DNA from: Pedobacter lusitanus
GTDB lineage: Bacteria > Bacteroidota > Bacteroidia > Sphingobacteriales > Sphingobacteriaceae
DNA: 64,000 bases
Assembly: GCF_040026395.1 (NCBI RefSeq)
Contig: NZ_CP157278.1
Coordinates: forward strand, 2,046,001 to 2,110,000
Direction: 5' to 3'
The position numbers and the translations under genes were made by a program. The notes under the pieces were generated by a model. It was not told where the DNA came from and ran no database searches. It saw nothing but the letters and a program-made list of their open reading frames with translations. Shown piece by piece: positions 1 through 11,500 of this stretch (its first letter is position 1; each line of letters starts with the position of its first letter).

Positions 1-386
1 ATCACATTCACAATAATGTCTGGTATTTGCCCGACAATTCTTGTGTCTCCAATTGCAGAATATATCTTTTGCTGTCCGAGCTTTTCAAAAGAGGTATAGT
101 TAGCCTGTCCTATGGAATTTAAAATAGATAACTCCATATCCAGTAATACGGTTTGGGTAAGGTTAATAATATAATTTTGAAACAGCCTCTTAATGACAAA
201 AGAAAAACTTAGTATACCAAAAAATAAAATCCAGTCATAGCCTTTAAAGAAAAGATGCTTTTCAACTATAATCTTATTAATGAATACAAGAAGCGTACTG
301 TATACAATACTATTTACTGCACTCAAAAGAATCAGAAAGAAATAGAATTTTTTAGATCCATTGGTGAATTTATTTAATATGCTCAT
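1..386 (-). CDS. Cyclic-peptide exporter, SyrD/PvdE-type ABC transporter (N-terminal part)
   Basis: The reading frame opens with ATG at 386 and stays open to the window edge, giving 128 codons; an in-frame TAG lies five codons upstream, so this is the first possible ATG. The translation begins MSILNKFTNG and holds two hydrophobic stretches (about residues 13-35 and 50-65), followed by the segment FEKLGQQKIYSAIGDTRIVG. This matches the start of the transmembrane domain of cyclic-peptide export ABC transporters, which pump lipopeptides or siderophores from the cytoplasm to the periplasm. The ATP-binding half lies outside the window. It is on the same strand as the synthetases, 87 bases after the last one, so it probably exports their product. 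The family call rests on a short N-terminal piece and on context. Confidence 0.7.
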   Translation of the reverse strand, partial: MSILNKFTNGSKKFYFFLILLSAVNSIVYSTLLVFINKIIVEKHLFFKGYDWILFFGILSFSFVIKRLFQNYIINLTQTVLLDMELSILNSIGQANYTSFEKLGQQKIYSAIGDTRIVGQIPDIIVNV

Positions 387-473
387 CTTATCAGAAATGT
401 ACTATTAATAGGTTTAATTGATTAATTAATGGGATTGGCCTTGAAATAACTCCGCGTAAACAGATGAATAAGG

Positions 474-3400
474 CTAATTTGAAATTGAGTCTTCCAAACC
501 AGATTTACAGAAATGTCCTATAGTGATATTGGGATCACCTACTACCCGGCTTAGTGTACTTTTGAATTTCTCAGTTAGAAATTCAGCTTCTTCTTTGACA
601 AAGAATTCTGGTTTGTAATCACACATCAGGATCATACCATTGTTATATTCATGAAATGTGAAATTAATATCAAAAGTGGGGGTTCCTGTAGCTCTGTGTC
701 TGGATTCAAAATCAGTAATCTGCCTTTTATTTGAACTGCCAAAATTTAATAAGTGAATAAAAACAGTGCCGATTAAATCCATAGAAATATCAGAATCCTT
801 GAGTATCTTTTCAAAAGGATACACCCTGTGTTCTAAAGATTCCAATATACCTTCACCGACTTCTCTGATATAATTCCCGATCAGATAATCCGGAGAAATT
901 CTGTTCTTGATAATTAAGGTATTCAAAAACCAGCCAATTAAACCACTAAAATCTTCATGATCTCTCGTCGTAACAGGGGTACCAATAAATATCTCTTTCT
1001 GTCCTGTTATTTCATACAGGAAAATATTTAAAGATGCGGTAAGAATTGAAAAAAGACTGCTGTTGATACTTTTGGAGAGTTTAACAAGATGAGTATAGAA
1101 ATCAGCGTCTAATGTCGTTCTGTAAGATGCCCCCTCTAAAGGTCTTGCAGAAAAAATATGTCCGTTTAATGAAATCAGATCTGGCTCTGACATTTCATGA
1201 TAATATTCCTTTACTTCCCTGGTCAGCAAGGCTTTGTGAGAAGGTTCCAGATATTGTTTTTCAGCATAATAGTTATCACGTTTAAACAATCTTAAAGGAT
1301 TAATATCCCCAGATAGTTTATTACTCCAAAACTGTCTGTGGATTTCACCCCTTTCGCCGTAGGCAATCTCTCTTTCCCAGGCAACATAGTCTTTGTGTTG
1401 AATAGTCAGATCGGGCAAAGAGCCAGCACTATCGTTAAGGAAACAATCATATAATTCGAGTAACTCTTTCTCAATAACATCTATTGAGGTTGCGTCAGAG
1501 ATAATATGATCTATGGTAAAAACAAAATTATAAGTTTCGTCTTCCATTCTAAATACTTTAATATCAAAAAACGGCCCTTTCTCCCAGTCAAAATAGCTGT
1601 TAAATCTTTTCTCTATTAAAGTATTAATTGTATGTTTTTTGTTTTCATCATCTCTTAAATCATAAACCTTTATCGTATAATCCAGAGAATCAGCGCTGTG
1701 GATTTTCTGTTTGATTTGATGATCAATCAGCACAAAAGTAGTTCTTAAGCTTTCATGTCTTTCAACCAGACTATAAAATGCTTTTTTTAGAACCTCCAGA
1801 TTTAATGAATCAAACACCGCAAAATGCCCCATGTTGAAAACCGGGAAATTTTTACTAAATGTTTTCTTTAACCAAAGTCCTTTTTGTCCCCAGGATAAAT
1901 CATAATACTCTTCCTGACCAGCACTTTTAATTATTTCAGCCTTGTTTTGTTCAAAACCAACAATTGCAATTGCCAGTTCCCTTATCGTAGGATAGGTGAA
2001 AATATGCTTTAATTTTATCTTTGATTTGAGTTCCCGATGAATACGTGATACTACCCTGATTGCTTTCAGAGAATGACCACCTAACTCAAAGAAATTGTCA
2101 GTAACACCCAGATGTGATTTTTCCAGAATGTCTTCCCAAATAGCTACCAGCTTTCGTTCGGTATCATTTTTTGCTGGTATTACTTCTGCTTTAAGTTCAA
2201 TGGAATCCGAATGAATACGGCCTAATGATTTCCGGTCCAGCTTTCCATTTGAATTTAATGGTAATGCAGGAAGAAATATGACTTCGGAAGGAATCATATA
2301 GGAAGGAATAACCTGCTTAAGACTATGAATAAGATCAGCAGTTTTTAAATTATATCCTTCTTTTATAACTACAAAGGCACAAAGATATTTATTCCCTTTA
2401 CTATCTTGTTTATCTATGACTACCCCATTCTTTACTCCCGGTATTCTAATTAAATTATGATCTATTTCTCCAAGTTCAATACGGTAACCTCTTATTTTCA
2501 CAAGATGATCTTTTCTACCAAAGAACTCAATATTTCCATCAGGAAGATACCTTCCAATATCTCCGGTTTTATAGAGTCTTGAATTGTTCTTGCTTATAAA
2601 TGGGTTTTTCATGAAAACTGCATCTGTTTTCTCTTTATCATTCAAATAACCTCTGCCTACAGCAACACCAGAAACACATATTTCCCCCTTTACTCCAATA
2701 GGGCAAAGATTCTGGCCATTATCCATAATATAAACATTTATATTATACAGAGGCTTCCCAACAAATATTGTTTTTGTATCAGGAAGACTATTCATCGTAT
2801 AATGTGTAATCGTATCGGAAGCCTCTGCCGGGCCATAGGAATTAACAAATTTTATATGTGAAAATCGTTCAAACCACCGCTTAACCAAACTTTTCTGAAT
2901 TACCTCACCAATTACAAGTATCGTTTTGAATTTTGGATAGGTATAAGAATGATTTGATTCCAGGACCTCTAACAGAACAGCTAAATAAGAAGGAACTACC
3001 TGCATCACTGTTACGGCATCCCTTTCTGTCTTATCTACAAATCTTTCAGGATCAAGTATGAGATCCTTATCATAAATAATTGTTTTTCCACCAGCGACAA
3101 TGGCAGAAAAAAGCTGCCATACAGAAATATCAAAACACTGTGAAGCACTTTGAACGACAATACTATCTTCCGAAAGATTTAAATCTTTTACTTTACAAAA
3201 AATATGATTAATCATTCCTCTATGTTCTACCATAGCTCCTTTAGGTTTTCCTGTAGAACCGGATGTATAAATAACATAAGCCAAACTGCTTACATCTATA
3301 CTATTTTTTAAATCAGAACTATCTTCAAGTTCAAAATACACTTCACTTTTATCTGTGTAAATTACTTTTACGATTTCCGCCACTTCCTCTTCCAGTTCTT

Positions 3401-5132
3401 TTGGAAAGGACGCGGTATTTGTTACGATTAATTTAGCACCAGAATCTTTAATCAGGTTCCTGATATGCTCCAAAGGGTATGCAGGATCAACAGGGATATA
3501 TGCAGCTCCTAATTTCCATATAGACAAAATAGTGCTTAAGAATATTTCAGAGCGATCCATAATTAACATAACCAGATCATCTTCGCCTATGGCAATCTGA
3601 TTATGAATATATCTGGCTGTTCTATTTACGTATGCATTCAGCTCTTTATAAGTTATTCTTATCTCATTGCATTCAACTGCTATATTATCTGGTCTTTTTT
3701 CCGCATGTTTTTCCAGATAATTTATGACTGTCTTATCTTCAGGAAACGCAAATGCCGAATTATTTAAATCATCTAAAATAAATCTCGTTTCCGCTTCCGA
3801 GATTATACTTAAATTCTCCACCTTAAGATTCTCATCTTCAATTACCTGATCAATAATTTTATTAAAGTGTAAAAAGATGTTATTAATTAATGTTTCGTCA
3901 AACACATTCCGATTGTATTGCAGAAAGAGAACAAGCTCGGGATTTGTAGCAACAGTTACCTGTAAATCGTAATTTGTCTGCTCAAACATTTCAATGCTGG
4001 AAACTTTTAGATTATCACCAGTTCTGCCAGATGGATTATCACTAACTGGTAAGGGAGTATTCTGAAAAATAAAAATATGATCAAACAATTGCTGATTTTG
4101 ATTATTTTCTGATTGAATATCCGCTAAAGAATAATATTGATGTTTTTCACTGCTTAAGGCATTGTCCTGAGTTGCTATTACAAGATCGATAAATGATATA
4201 TCTTCATTATAATTAATCCTGACAGGAAGTGTATTGATAAATAACCCGATGATAGATTCAACATCTGGTATTTCGCTTGGTCTGTTGGCCATAACAGAAC
4301 CGAATACAACATCTCTGGAATTATTATATTTAGATAATAGAATCCCCCAAACGGTCTGAATCAAAGAATTTACTGTAACCTGATATTTTTTTGACAGCTC
4401 ATTTACAGCACTGGTCTGATGACTCGTCAGAAAGAAATCTGCAGTTTCCCTCAGGAATTTATTTTCTAAATAAACTGCATTTGTTCCCGGCATAACAGAT
4501 CCGCCCTCATAACCCTCCAGATAGCTACTCCAAAACTGTCTGGCATCATTTTTATCTTGTCTTTCAAGCCACTTCAGATAATCGCCAAAGGAACGAGCCG
4601 GATTAAGTTTTGGTATTGTATGTTGAAAAAGAGCATTATAAATCACATAAAATTCTTCAATTAAAATTCCGGCACACCATGCATCCATCAAAATATGATG
4701 ATTACTCCAGATTAATTCGTATTCCTCATCACCAGTTTGCAGCAGAGATACTCTCATTAAAACGTCTGAAGATAACTTGAAGGAACGTTCGATATCCTTT
4801 TTTCTAAAGTTGCTGATATATTCTGCCATACTATCCTCTTCAGAAATAGATCTTATATCTTCAAAATAGAATTCGGATTTTCTATTTTTCAACACGACCT
4901 GAACAGGTATAGAAACGCCTTCATGAACAAAAGCTACTCTCAGAATGTCATGTCTTTTGAACAATTCATCTAAACTTGCCCGAACTACATGTTGATCAAA
5001 AGCTCCATGGATGCGGTAGGATACCTGATTAAAATACGCCGCAGAGGAATCATTCAGCAAAGCATGAAATAACATACCTTCCTGCATAGGAGTCAATGAA
5101 AAGATGTTCTCTATATTACCATTTGTACGCAT
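474..5132 (-). CDS. NRPS-8: D-type C - A - PCP - terminal C domain
   Basis: This 1552-residue protein is the last synthetase of the line. Domains in order: a condensation domain (about 1-430) opening with LTPMQEGMLFHALL and carrying HHILMDAW near residue 145, the pattern expected of a domain that accepts a D-residue donor, fitting the epimerase that ends NRPS-7; an A domain (about 440-970) with YTSGSTGKPKG near 622; a PCP with its Ser at 1021 (GGHSL); and a second condensation domain (about 1070-1540). That terminal domain reads DHIISDAT at 1208-1215, so the second, catalytic His is kept but the first His and the Gly are changed. No thioesterase follows. The A pocket read by eye is DIWQLISDT, which I cannot assign; its core A5 motif is GPAE rather than GPTE. 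The terminal C domain may release or cyclise the peptide (inference). Confidence 0.9.
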   Translation of the reverse strand: MRTNGNIENIFSLTPMQEGMLFHALLNDSSAAYFNQVSYRIHGAFDQHVVRASLDELFKRHDILRVAFVHEGVSIPVQVVLKNRKSEFYFEDIRSISEEDSMAEYISNFRKKDIERSFKLSSDVLMRVSLLQTGDEEYELIWSNHHILMDAWCAGILIEEFYVIYNALFQHTIPKLNPARSFGDYLKWLERQDKNDARQFWSSYLEGYEGGSVMPGTNAVYLENKFLRETADFFLTSHQTSAVNELSKKYQVTVNSLIQTVWGILLSKYNNSRDVVFGSVMANRPSEIPDVESIIGLFINTLPVRINYNEDISFIDLVIATQDNALSSEKHQYYSLADIQSENNQNQQLFDHIFIFQNTPLPVSDNPSGRTGDNLKVSSIEMFEQTNYDLQVTVATNPELVLFLQYNRNVFDETLINNIFLHFNKIIDQVIEDENLKVENLSIISEAETRFILDDLNNSAFAFPEDKTVINYLEKHAEKRPDNIAVECNEIRITYKELNAYVNRTARYIHNQIAIGEDDLVMLIMDRSEIFLSTILSIWKLGAAYIPVDPAYPLEHIRNLIKDSGAKLIVTNTASFPKELEEEVAEIVKVIYTDKSEVYFELEDSSDLKNSIDVSSLAYVIYTSGSTGKPKGAMVEHRGMINHIFCKVKDLNLSEDSIVVQSASQCFDISVWQLFSAIVAGGKTIIYDKDLILDPERFVDKTERDAVTVMQVVPSYLAVLLEVLESNHSYTYPKFKTILVIGEVIQKSLVKRWFERFSHIKFVNSYGPAEASDTITHYTMNSLPDTKTIFVGKPLYNINVYIMDNGQNLCPIGVKGEICVSGVAVGRGYLNDKEKTDAVFMKNPFISKNNSRLYKTGDIGRYLPDGNIEFFGRKDHLVKIRGYRIELGEIDHNLIRIPGVKNGVVIDKQDSKGNKYLCAFVVIKEGYNLKTADLIHSLKQVIPSYMIPSEVIFLPALPLNSNGKLDRKSLGRIHSDSIELKAEVIPAKNDTERKLVAIWEDILEKSHLGVTDNFFELGGHSLKAIRVVSRIHRELKSKIKLKHIFTYPTIRELAIAIVGFEQNKAEIIKSAGQEEYYDLSWGQKGLWLKKTFSKNFPVFNMGHFAVFDSLNLEVLKKAFYSLVERHESLRTTFVLIDHQIKQKIHSADSLDYTIKVYDLRDDENKKHTINTLIEKRFNSYFDWEKGPFFDIKVFRMEDETYNFVFTIDHIISDATSIDVIEKELLELYDCFLNDSAGSLPDLTIQHKDYVAWEREIAYGERGEIHRQFWSNKLSGDINPLRLFKRDNYYAEKQYLEPSHKALLTREVKEYYHEMSEPDLISLNGHIFSARPLEGASYRTTLDADFYTHLVKLSKSINSSLFSILTASLNIFLYEITGQKEIFIGTPVTTRDHEDFSGLIGWFLNTLIIKNRISPDYLIGNYIREVGEGILESLEHRVYPFEKILKDSDISMDLIGTVFIHLLNFGSSNKRQITDFESRHRATGTPTFDINFTFHEYNNGMILMCDYKPEFFVKEEAEFLTEKFKSTLSRVVGDPNITIGHFCKSGLEDSISN

Positions 5133-5585
5133 GGGAAACTAATTAGATTTCGTTAATGTAATGCCAGACTGATTTGAGAAAAACATCCTTCAGGCTATAT
5201 TTTTTATGATAAATACACGTTGCCTCATCCCATTCTTCAATGTATCAGAACCAGCTCCCGCCGGTCTGATCATTTTGTAATCCATACTGGATTATTATCA
5301 TCACTGAAGAAATAAGAGAAAAAATTTAAATAAGGTTTAGTATGACTTTGCGAACACTAAATTCTAATATCAGAATCAATACTGATTAATAAAATCAGTC
5401 TGTGAATGCACTTATAACTAAATAATGTCTCACAAAGAAGCATAGCTTCGCTAATTGTAATCCCGTAAGACCTACTCTGATAATTCTTGGATTTTGATAA
5501 GAATAAATAGCTATAAGTAACTTTATTATTATATTACTAATGTAAAACCTTTTAATTACATTATCAAATAATAAACTTATTTAAG
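5133..5585. other. 453-base intergenic gap between NRPS-8 and NRPS-7
   Basis: This is the longest non-coding stretch in the window, and it is AT-rich with no credible gene on either strand. It holds a 7-bp inverted repeat (5381-5399) and a smaller hairpin at 5437-5449 (GAAGC, 3-base loop, GCTTC). Neither is followed by a clear T-run, so I do not call a terminator. I looked on the minus strand for the Bacteroidota promoter pattern (TTTG about 20 bases before TAnnTTTG) and found no convincing match. The gap may still hold an internal promoter for NRPS-8 and the exporter. Confidence 0.6.
5381..5399. repeat. 7-bp inverted repeat, 5-base loop
   Basis: ACTGATT at 5381-5387 is perfectly complementary to AATCAGT at 5393-5399. 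It lies about 190 bases after the NRPS-7 stop. Its role is unknown; a weak terminator or an mRNA end structure is possible. Confidence 0.45.
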
Positions 5586-8500
5586 TTAGTTATCGTTATT
5601 ATTAAAAATAGATTCTAATAGTTCAATATCATCGATTGATAGCTTGTTATGCCCCATATCGCTGGGTGTTAATTCTTTCTGGTCTCTTTCAGAGCAGTGA
5701 TAAATGATTTGATTTAACGATTCCCTGTATTGATTAAGCCACCCCTGAATAGTTTCATCTCTATAATGGTTTTTATTAAAGGTGATAGATATAATAAGCT
5801 GGCCATCCGCAATCAGCCCGTTTATATCAAAATCATACTCCCTCTCTTCATTTATATCCTGCAACTGTCCCACATGTTCACTTGAAATCTCAAATTTTGA
5901 ATCGCTCAGATCAGAATCAAATTGTCCCAGATAATTGAATATCATCTTTGGTTTAACTTTAAAATCTAATCCTGTTTTATACTCTTCAGCTGTAAGATGT
6001 TTTAGAATTCCATAACCTATACCTTTATTAGGAACTTTTCTCAATATTTCTTTGACTTCTTTAATCTGTCTGGAAATATCATTATCGGAGACTGTTATTT
6101 TTAATGGATAAATTGAAGTAAACCACCCGATTGTTCTGGTTACATTGAAATCTTTCAATATTTCTTCTCTTCCATGATTTTCCAGAGCAAGAATGAATTC
6201 GTTCTGTTTAAAATATGTTTGAATACTAATGCCAAGGCCAGCCAGTAAAATGTCATTAATTTCTGTATTATAAGCAAAATTCACTTTCGTCAGTAAGAGC
6301 GAGGTTTCTTCCCTGTCAAGTGCGATTGTTAATTTCTTAGCATCCTGAAGGACATTACTTTCATAGGCAAAATCTTTGGTAAATCCCCCGTCTTCAAATG
6401 TCAGTAACTGTTCCCAGTAGTTTATCTCCTTCAGAAAATCTTTACCATTGGCATATTCCTGTAAGTTTTCTGACCAGAGTTTAAATGAATCAGTTTTTAA
6501 TGGTAAAGAAAGAATTTCGTTCTTTTGAATCTGTTCAAAAAGTGTCGAAAAATCCTCCAATAAAATTCTCCAGGAAATTCCGTCAATAATTAAATGATGG
6601 ATAACAATCAATAAGGAATCACCTTCAGCCTGCTTAAACAAGCATAATTTAATCAAAGAACCATCTTCCATATTTATTGAAGACTGAATTTCATTACATT
6701 TTTCTTCCAGTAACGCAGTTGGATTTAATTCATTTCTTAAATCAGTAATCTGTAGAGGAACATTTGAATTTACAACATTATTCATCTGAATATAACCATC
6801 TTGTGTCCTTTTAAAATTAATTCTTAATGCATCATGATGTTGAATAATCTCTTTAAAAATGTTCCTGATGTTATCTTCACTGAAGCCTTCATTAAAAACA
6901 AGAAGAGCTGCCTGATTGTAATGATGAGGTTTTAATCTCTGAGTAGAAAAGAAATCTTTTTGAATTGGAGTCAGAGGAATAATTCCTTCCACTAATCCCT
7001 GGTCTGAAGGTCTTGAGACTTTCTCTGCTATTTTTCCCAGTAATTTTATGGTTGGATTCTTAAATATATCCCTTACGCTTATTTTATAGCCGGCTTTGTA
7101 CATTCTGGCAACAATTTGTGTTGCTTTTATAGAATCTCCTCCCAGGTCAAAGAAGTTTTGATCTGTACCTATTTCCTGACCAATCAGCAGCTTTTCCCAA
7201 ATACTTATCAACTCCTCTTCTACAGGTCCATCCGGAAGCTCAGTCTCTGTTTTCACCTCATCCAGCGCTAAATTCTCCAGTACTTTCCGGTCTAATTTAC
7301 CATTGGAATTTAGTGGGAGCTGATCCAGTTTCACGTAGTGAGATGGAATCATATAAGAAGGAAGCAAATCAGAAAGATATTTTTGTAAATCATCGCTTTT
7401 TACTGTTTCCTTGCTCATCAGGTAGGCCACCAGATATTTAGAATCATTGCTGCCAGATTTTGCGACAACGATGACCTCATCCAGGTATTCAAGTTTTGAC
7501 AAAGCATTTTCAATTTCATTTAGCTCTACCCTGTACCCTCTTATTTTAACCTGGTCATCTTTTCGCCCTAAAAACTTAATTGAACCATCAGCCAGGAATT
7601 TTCCATAATCACCAGTTCTATAAAGTTTTGTATACTTGGTATGATACGGATTATCAACAAATTTTTCAAGATTCAGTACTTCACGATTTAAATAACCTCT
7701 CGCTAAACCAGGCCCTGCAACACAAATCTCTCCAATAGTACCCAAAGGAAGCAGTTCTAATCTGTCATCCAAAATATAAGTAAGTACATTAGAAATATGC
7801 TTACCTATAGTTACTGATTTCCCAGGTTCCAGTTTCGATACTGTAGAACAAACAGAATTCTCAGTAGGCCCATATTCATTTATTAATTCAACTCCAGGCA
7901 ATAGTTTAAAATGCTTTTGTACTAAATCTTCTCCTATAGACTCTCCAGCTACAGTTACCGTTTTCATATTCAATAATTCCTCACTGACTTCTTCCAGTAA
8001 TGCCTTATACAGCGAAGGCACACATAAAAAGTGAGTAACTGCATGTTCCCGGATCATTGAAGACAGATAATTCAGATCATATCTTAATTCTTCTTGAAGA
8101 ATAACTAATGTCCCACCGGTTATCAATATTGAAAACACATCCTCAACAGAGCTGTCAAAGGCTATTGAAGGAATTTGAAGGTTAATAACTTTTTCATCTA
8201 ATCCATAATATTCCTTACGCCATAGCAGAGTATTAGCGATGCTCTTATGTTCAATCTGAACCCCTTTTGGTACTCCTGTAGTTCCGGAAGTATAAATAAC
8301 ATAAGCCAGATTTTCCGGCATATTTATCACGGAAGGGTTAATATTAGAATATGCAGGTAACAACTCTTTAAGTTTCTCTAAACTTATGACCTTACATGAA
8401 TCTGACTGATACTTCTCTTTTATTTCTTCCGTATCTACTATTAAAACCTTTAGATTGGCATCATTTCTTATAAATTCAATTCTTCCAGATGGATAACCAG

Positions 8501-11500
8501 GATCTATAGGCACATAAGCAGCTCCGGCTTTTAATACTGACATAACTGCTGTAATCATCCATTGAGAACGATTGACCATAACCCCTACCAAATCCTCACT
8601 TTGAATACCACATATTACTCTCAGATAATCAGCCAGCTGATTCGATGTACAATTCAGTTCCTGATAAGTCAACTTATCATTACCAAAAATAACAGCATAA
8701 TTTTCAGGGCTTTCTGCTGACTGCTCCTGAAACATTTCCTGGATAGTAGTTTCAGTTTTGTAAGCTATCTCACTGGCATCGAAGTTTTTTATCAGCGTTT
8801 GCTTTTCATCAGCTGATAAAAACCCTATTCCATTCAGAGAAGAATCTGTATGCTGAACGACGTAATCAAGAAGTGTTTCGTAATTAGCCAGCATCCTGTC
8901 TATAGTCTCGGTTGAAAACAGATCGGTATTATATTCAAGTGACAGATAAATATTTTTGGCAGACTCAGAGAAATTAAATGTCAGATCAAATTTACTTACA
9001 GAAAAATCTGTCTCATAATTTTGTATCGAAATGTCTTTCATCTCCTGCTGAGTTAATGTCTCTAGCTCTATATTCTGCAATACAACCATAACATCAAAAA
9101 GAGGAGAACGACTTGTGTCCCGCTTCAAGGAAAGTTCATCTACTAACTTGTCAAAAGGGTAGTTCTGATTAGTATAAATGTCTAACAGGTTCTCTTTCAC
9201 AGCAGAAAGCAATATTGCAAAGCTATCTTCACCATTAAAAACAGTTCTTATAGGAATTGTATTCACATAAAAACCGATCTGCCCCTCTAAATCAGCATGA
9301 TTTCTTCCTGAAACCGGCGAACCAAGAATAATATCCTGCTGTCCGGTATATTTATAAAACAGTGTATTTATAGAAGCTATCAAAAACATAAATTTGCTCA
9401 TTTCAAATTTATTCGATACCTCTCTGATTTTCTGCGATACCTCTTCACTAAGCGTTATCATAGCAGTTTTGCCATTGTACGTCTTAAAAGCCGGTCTTTG
9501 ATTAATATATGGAAGTTCAAGTACAGGTATTTCACCAGAAAACTGTGCAGTCCAGAACTCTTGACTGGAAATAGAATTCTCTCCACTAAGCTGATCATTC
9601 TGCCAGGCTGCATAATCTTTATATTGAATGGCAAGAGGAGGTAAATCTGCCTCTTTTCCTTCAATAAGGCTACCATACAATGCTAAAGCCTCATCAATAA
9701 ACACTTCGATAGACCAGCCATCTGAAACGATATGATGAATTACAAACAGAAATATAAATTGATTGTCTTCTAATTGAATAAGGGTAAGCCTTATCAGGGG
9801 GCCTGATTCCAGATTAAAAGGAGTACCTATCTCCACTCCTGCCAACTCTTTTGCTTTTTTCTGCTTATCCGTATCCGATCTTAAATCCGTAAAATTAATA
9901 GCTACAGAAACATCTTCAGCTGCAGTAATTTTCTGTTTAGGTTCTCCGGCTACTGAAACAAATGTAGTACGCAGGCTTTCATGTCTCTTAACTAAAATTT
10001 CAAAAACAGTCTGAAGTGTACTTACTTTCAGTTCACCATTAAAAACATATATTCCCGGGATATTGTAAGCAATCTGTCCTTCCTGAATCTGATCAAGAAT
10101 CCAAAGCCTTCTCTGTGAACTGGAAAGATCATAATATGGTTGCGTTACAACCGGATTAATAGACTGGAATGTTACCTGAGCAGATTGCCTGATAACTAAT
10201 GCAAGGCCCTCAATAGTTGGATTCGTATATATGCTTCGTACCTCAACATTCACATTTAGTATTTTGTAAATTCTTGTAATGATTTGAATAGCCTTTAATG
10301 AATGTCCACCCATTTCAAAAAAGTTATCCGTTATGCCAATTTTATCTCTGCCTAATACCTCTTTCCAAATTTGTATCAGTTGATTTTCCACCTTATTTCT
10401 GGGAGCCTGATAATTGACATCAGGTATTGCTGAAATCAGATCTTCCGGATCCGGCAGAGATTTACGGTCAGCTTTTCCATTTGAAGTTAATGGCAATTTC
10501 TCCAGCTGCACAAAAAATGATGGAATCATATAAGCAGGAATCCGCTCTGCAAGAAACTTCCTCAGATCAGCAGAAACCAGTATACCATTTCCCACACAAT
10601 ATGCGACCAATATTTTTTCGCCAGCCAAATCTTCTTTTATATCTACAACAGCTTCTTTTACAGTTTCATAATTTGTTAAGGCCCTCTCAATTTCTTCGAG
10701 TTCAATACGAAAACCCTTAATTTTTACCTGATAGTCTTTTCGCCCAAAAAACTCTATCAGTCCATTGGATAAATACCTGCCTACATCACCTGTTTTATAT
10801 AATCTGGTACCTTTTTGAAAAGGATCTTCTACAAATACTGCCTTTGTTCTTTCAGGATCCCTTACATACCCTCTTCCAACCCCGACACCTGAAACACAAA
10901 TTTCACCTTTAATGCCAATCGGACAAAGTTTCATATGCTGATCAACAATATATATCCGGGAGTTTGGTAAAGGCCTGCCAATAGGAATACTTTCCATTTC
11001 AGGAATATCATCTGTCATGATCAAATGAGTTATATCATCAGATGCTTCCGTAGGTCCATAGGCATTAATTAATTTAATAGCTGATTCTTTGAACCATCTT
11101 TTCACCAAAGACTTTTTAAGTGTCTCTCCGGTAACCAAAAGATAGTTTAAATCGTTTGGAATCTGATGAACATGACTGTTTTCAATCAGGTCCAGCATAA
11201 CAGACAAATAAGAAGGAACTACTTCTGCAATATTAATACTGTCTTCTCTCATTTTTTCAAGAAGTTTTACAGGATTAATAACTGTGTCATTGTCATATAT
11301 TACAGTCTTCCCACCTACAACCAATGCAACAAAGAACTGCCATACAGATATATCAAAACACTGCGAAGCATTTTGCATGACTATACTCTGCTCATTTAGC
11401 TGTAAGTCCTCTATCTTACAAAAGATATGACTCATCATTCCCCCATGTTCAATCATAGCACCCTTAGGCTTACCAGTTGAACCTGAAGTATAAATTACAT

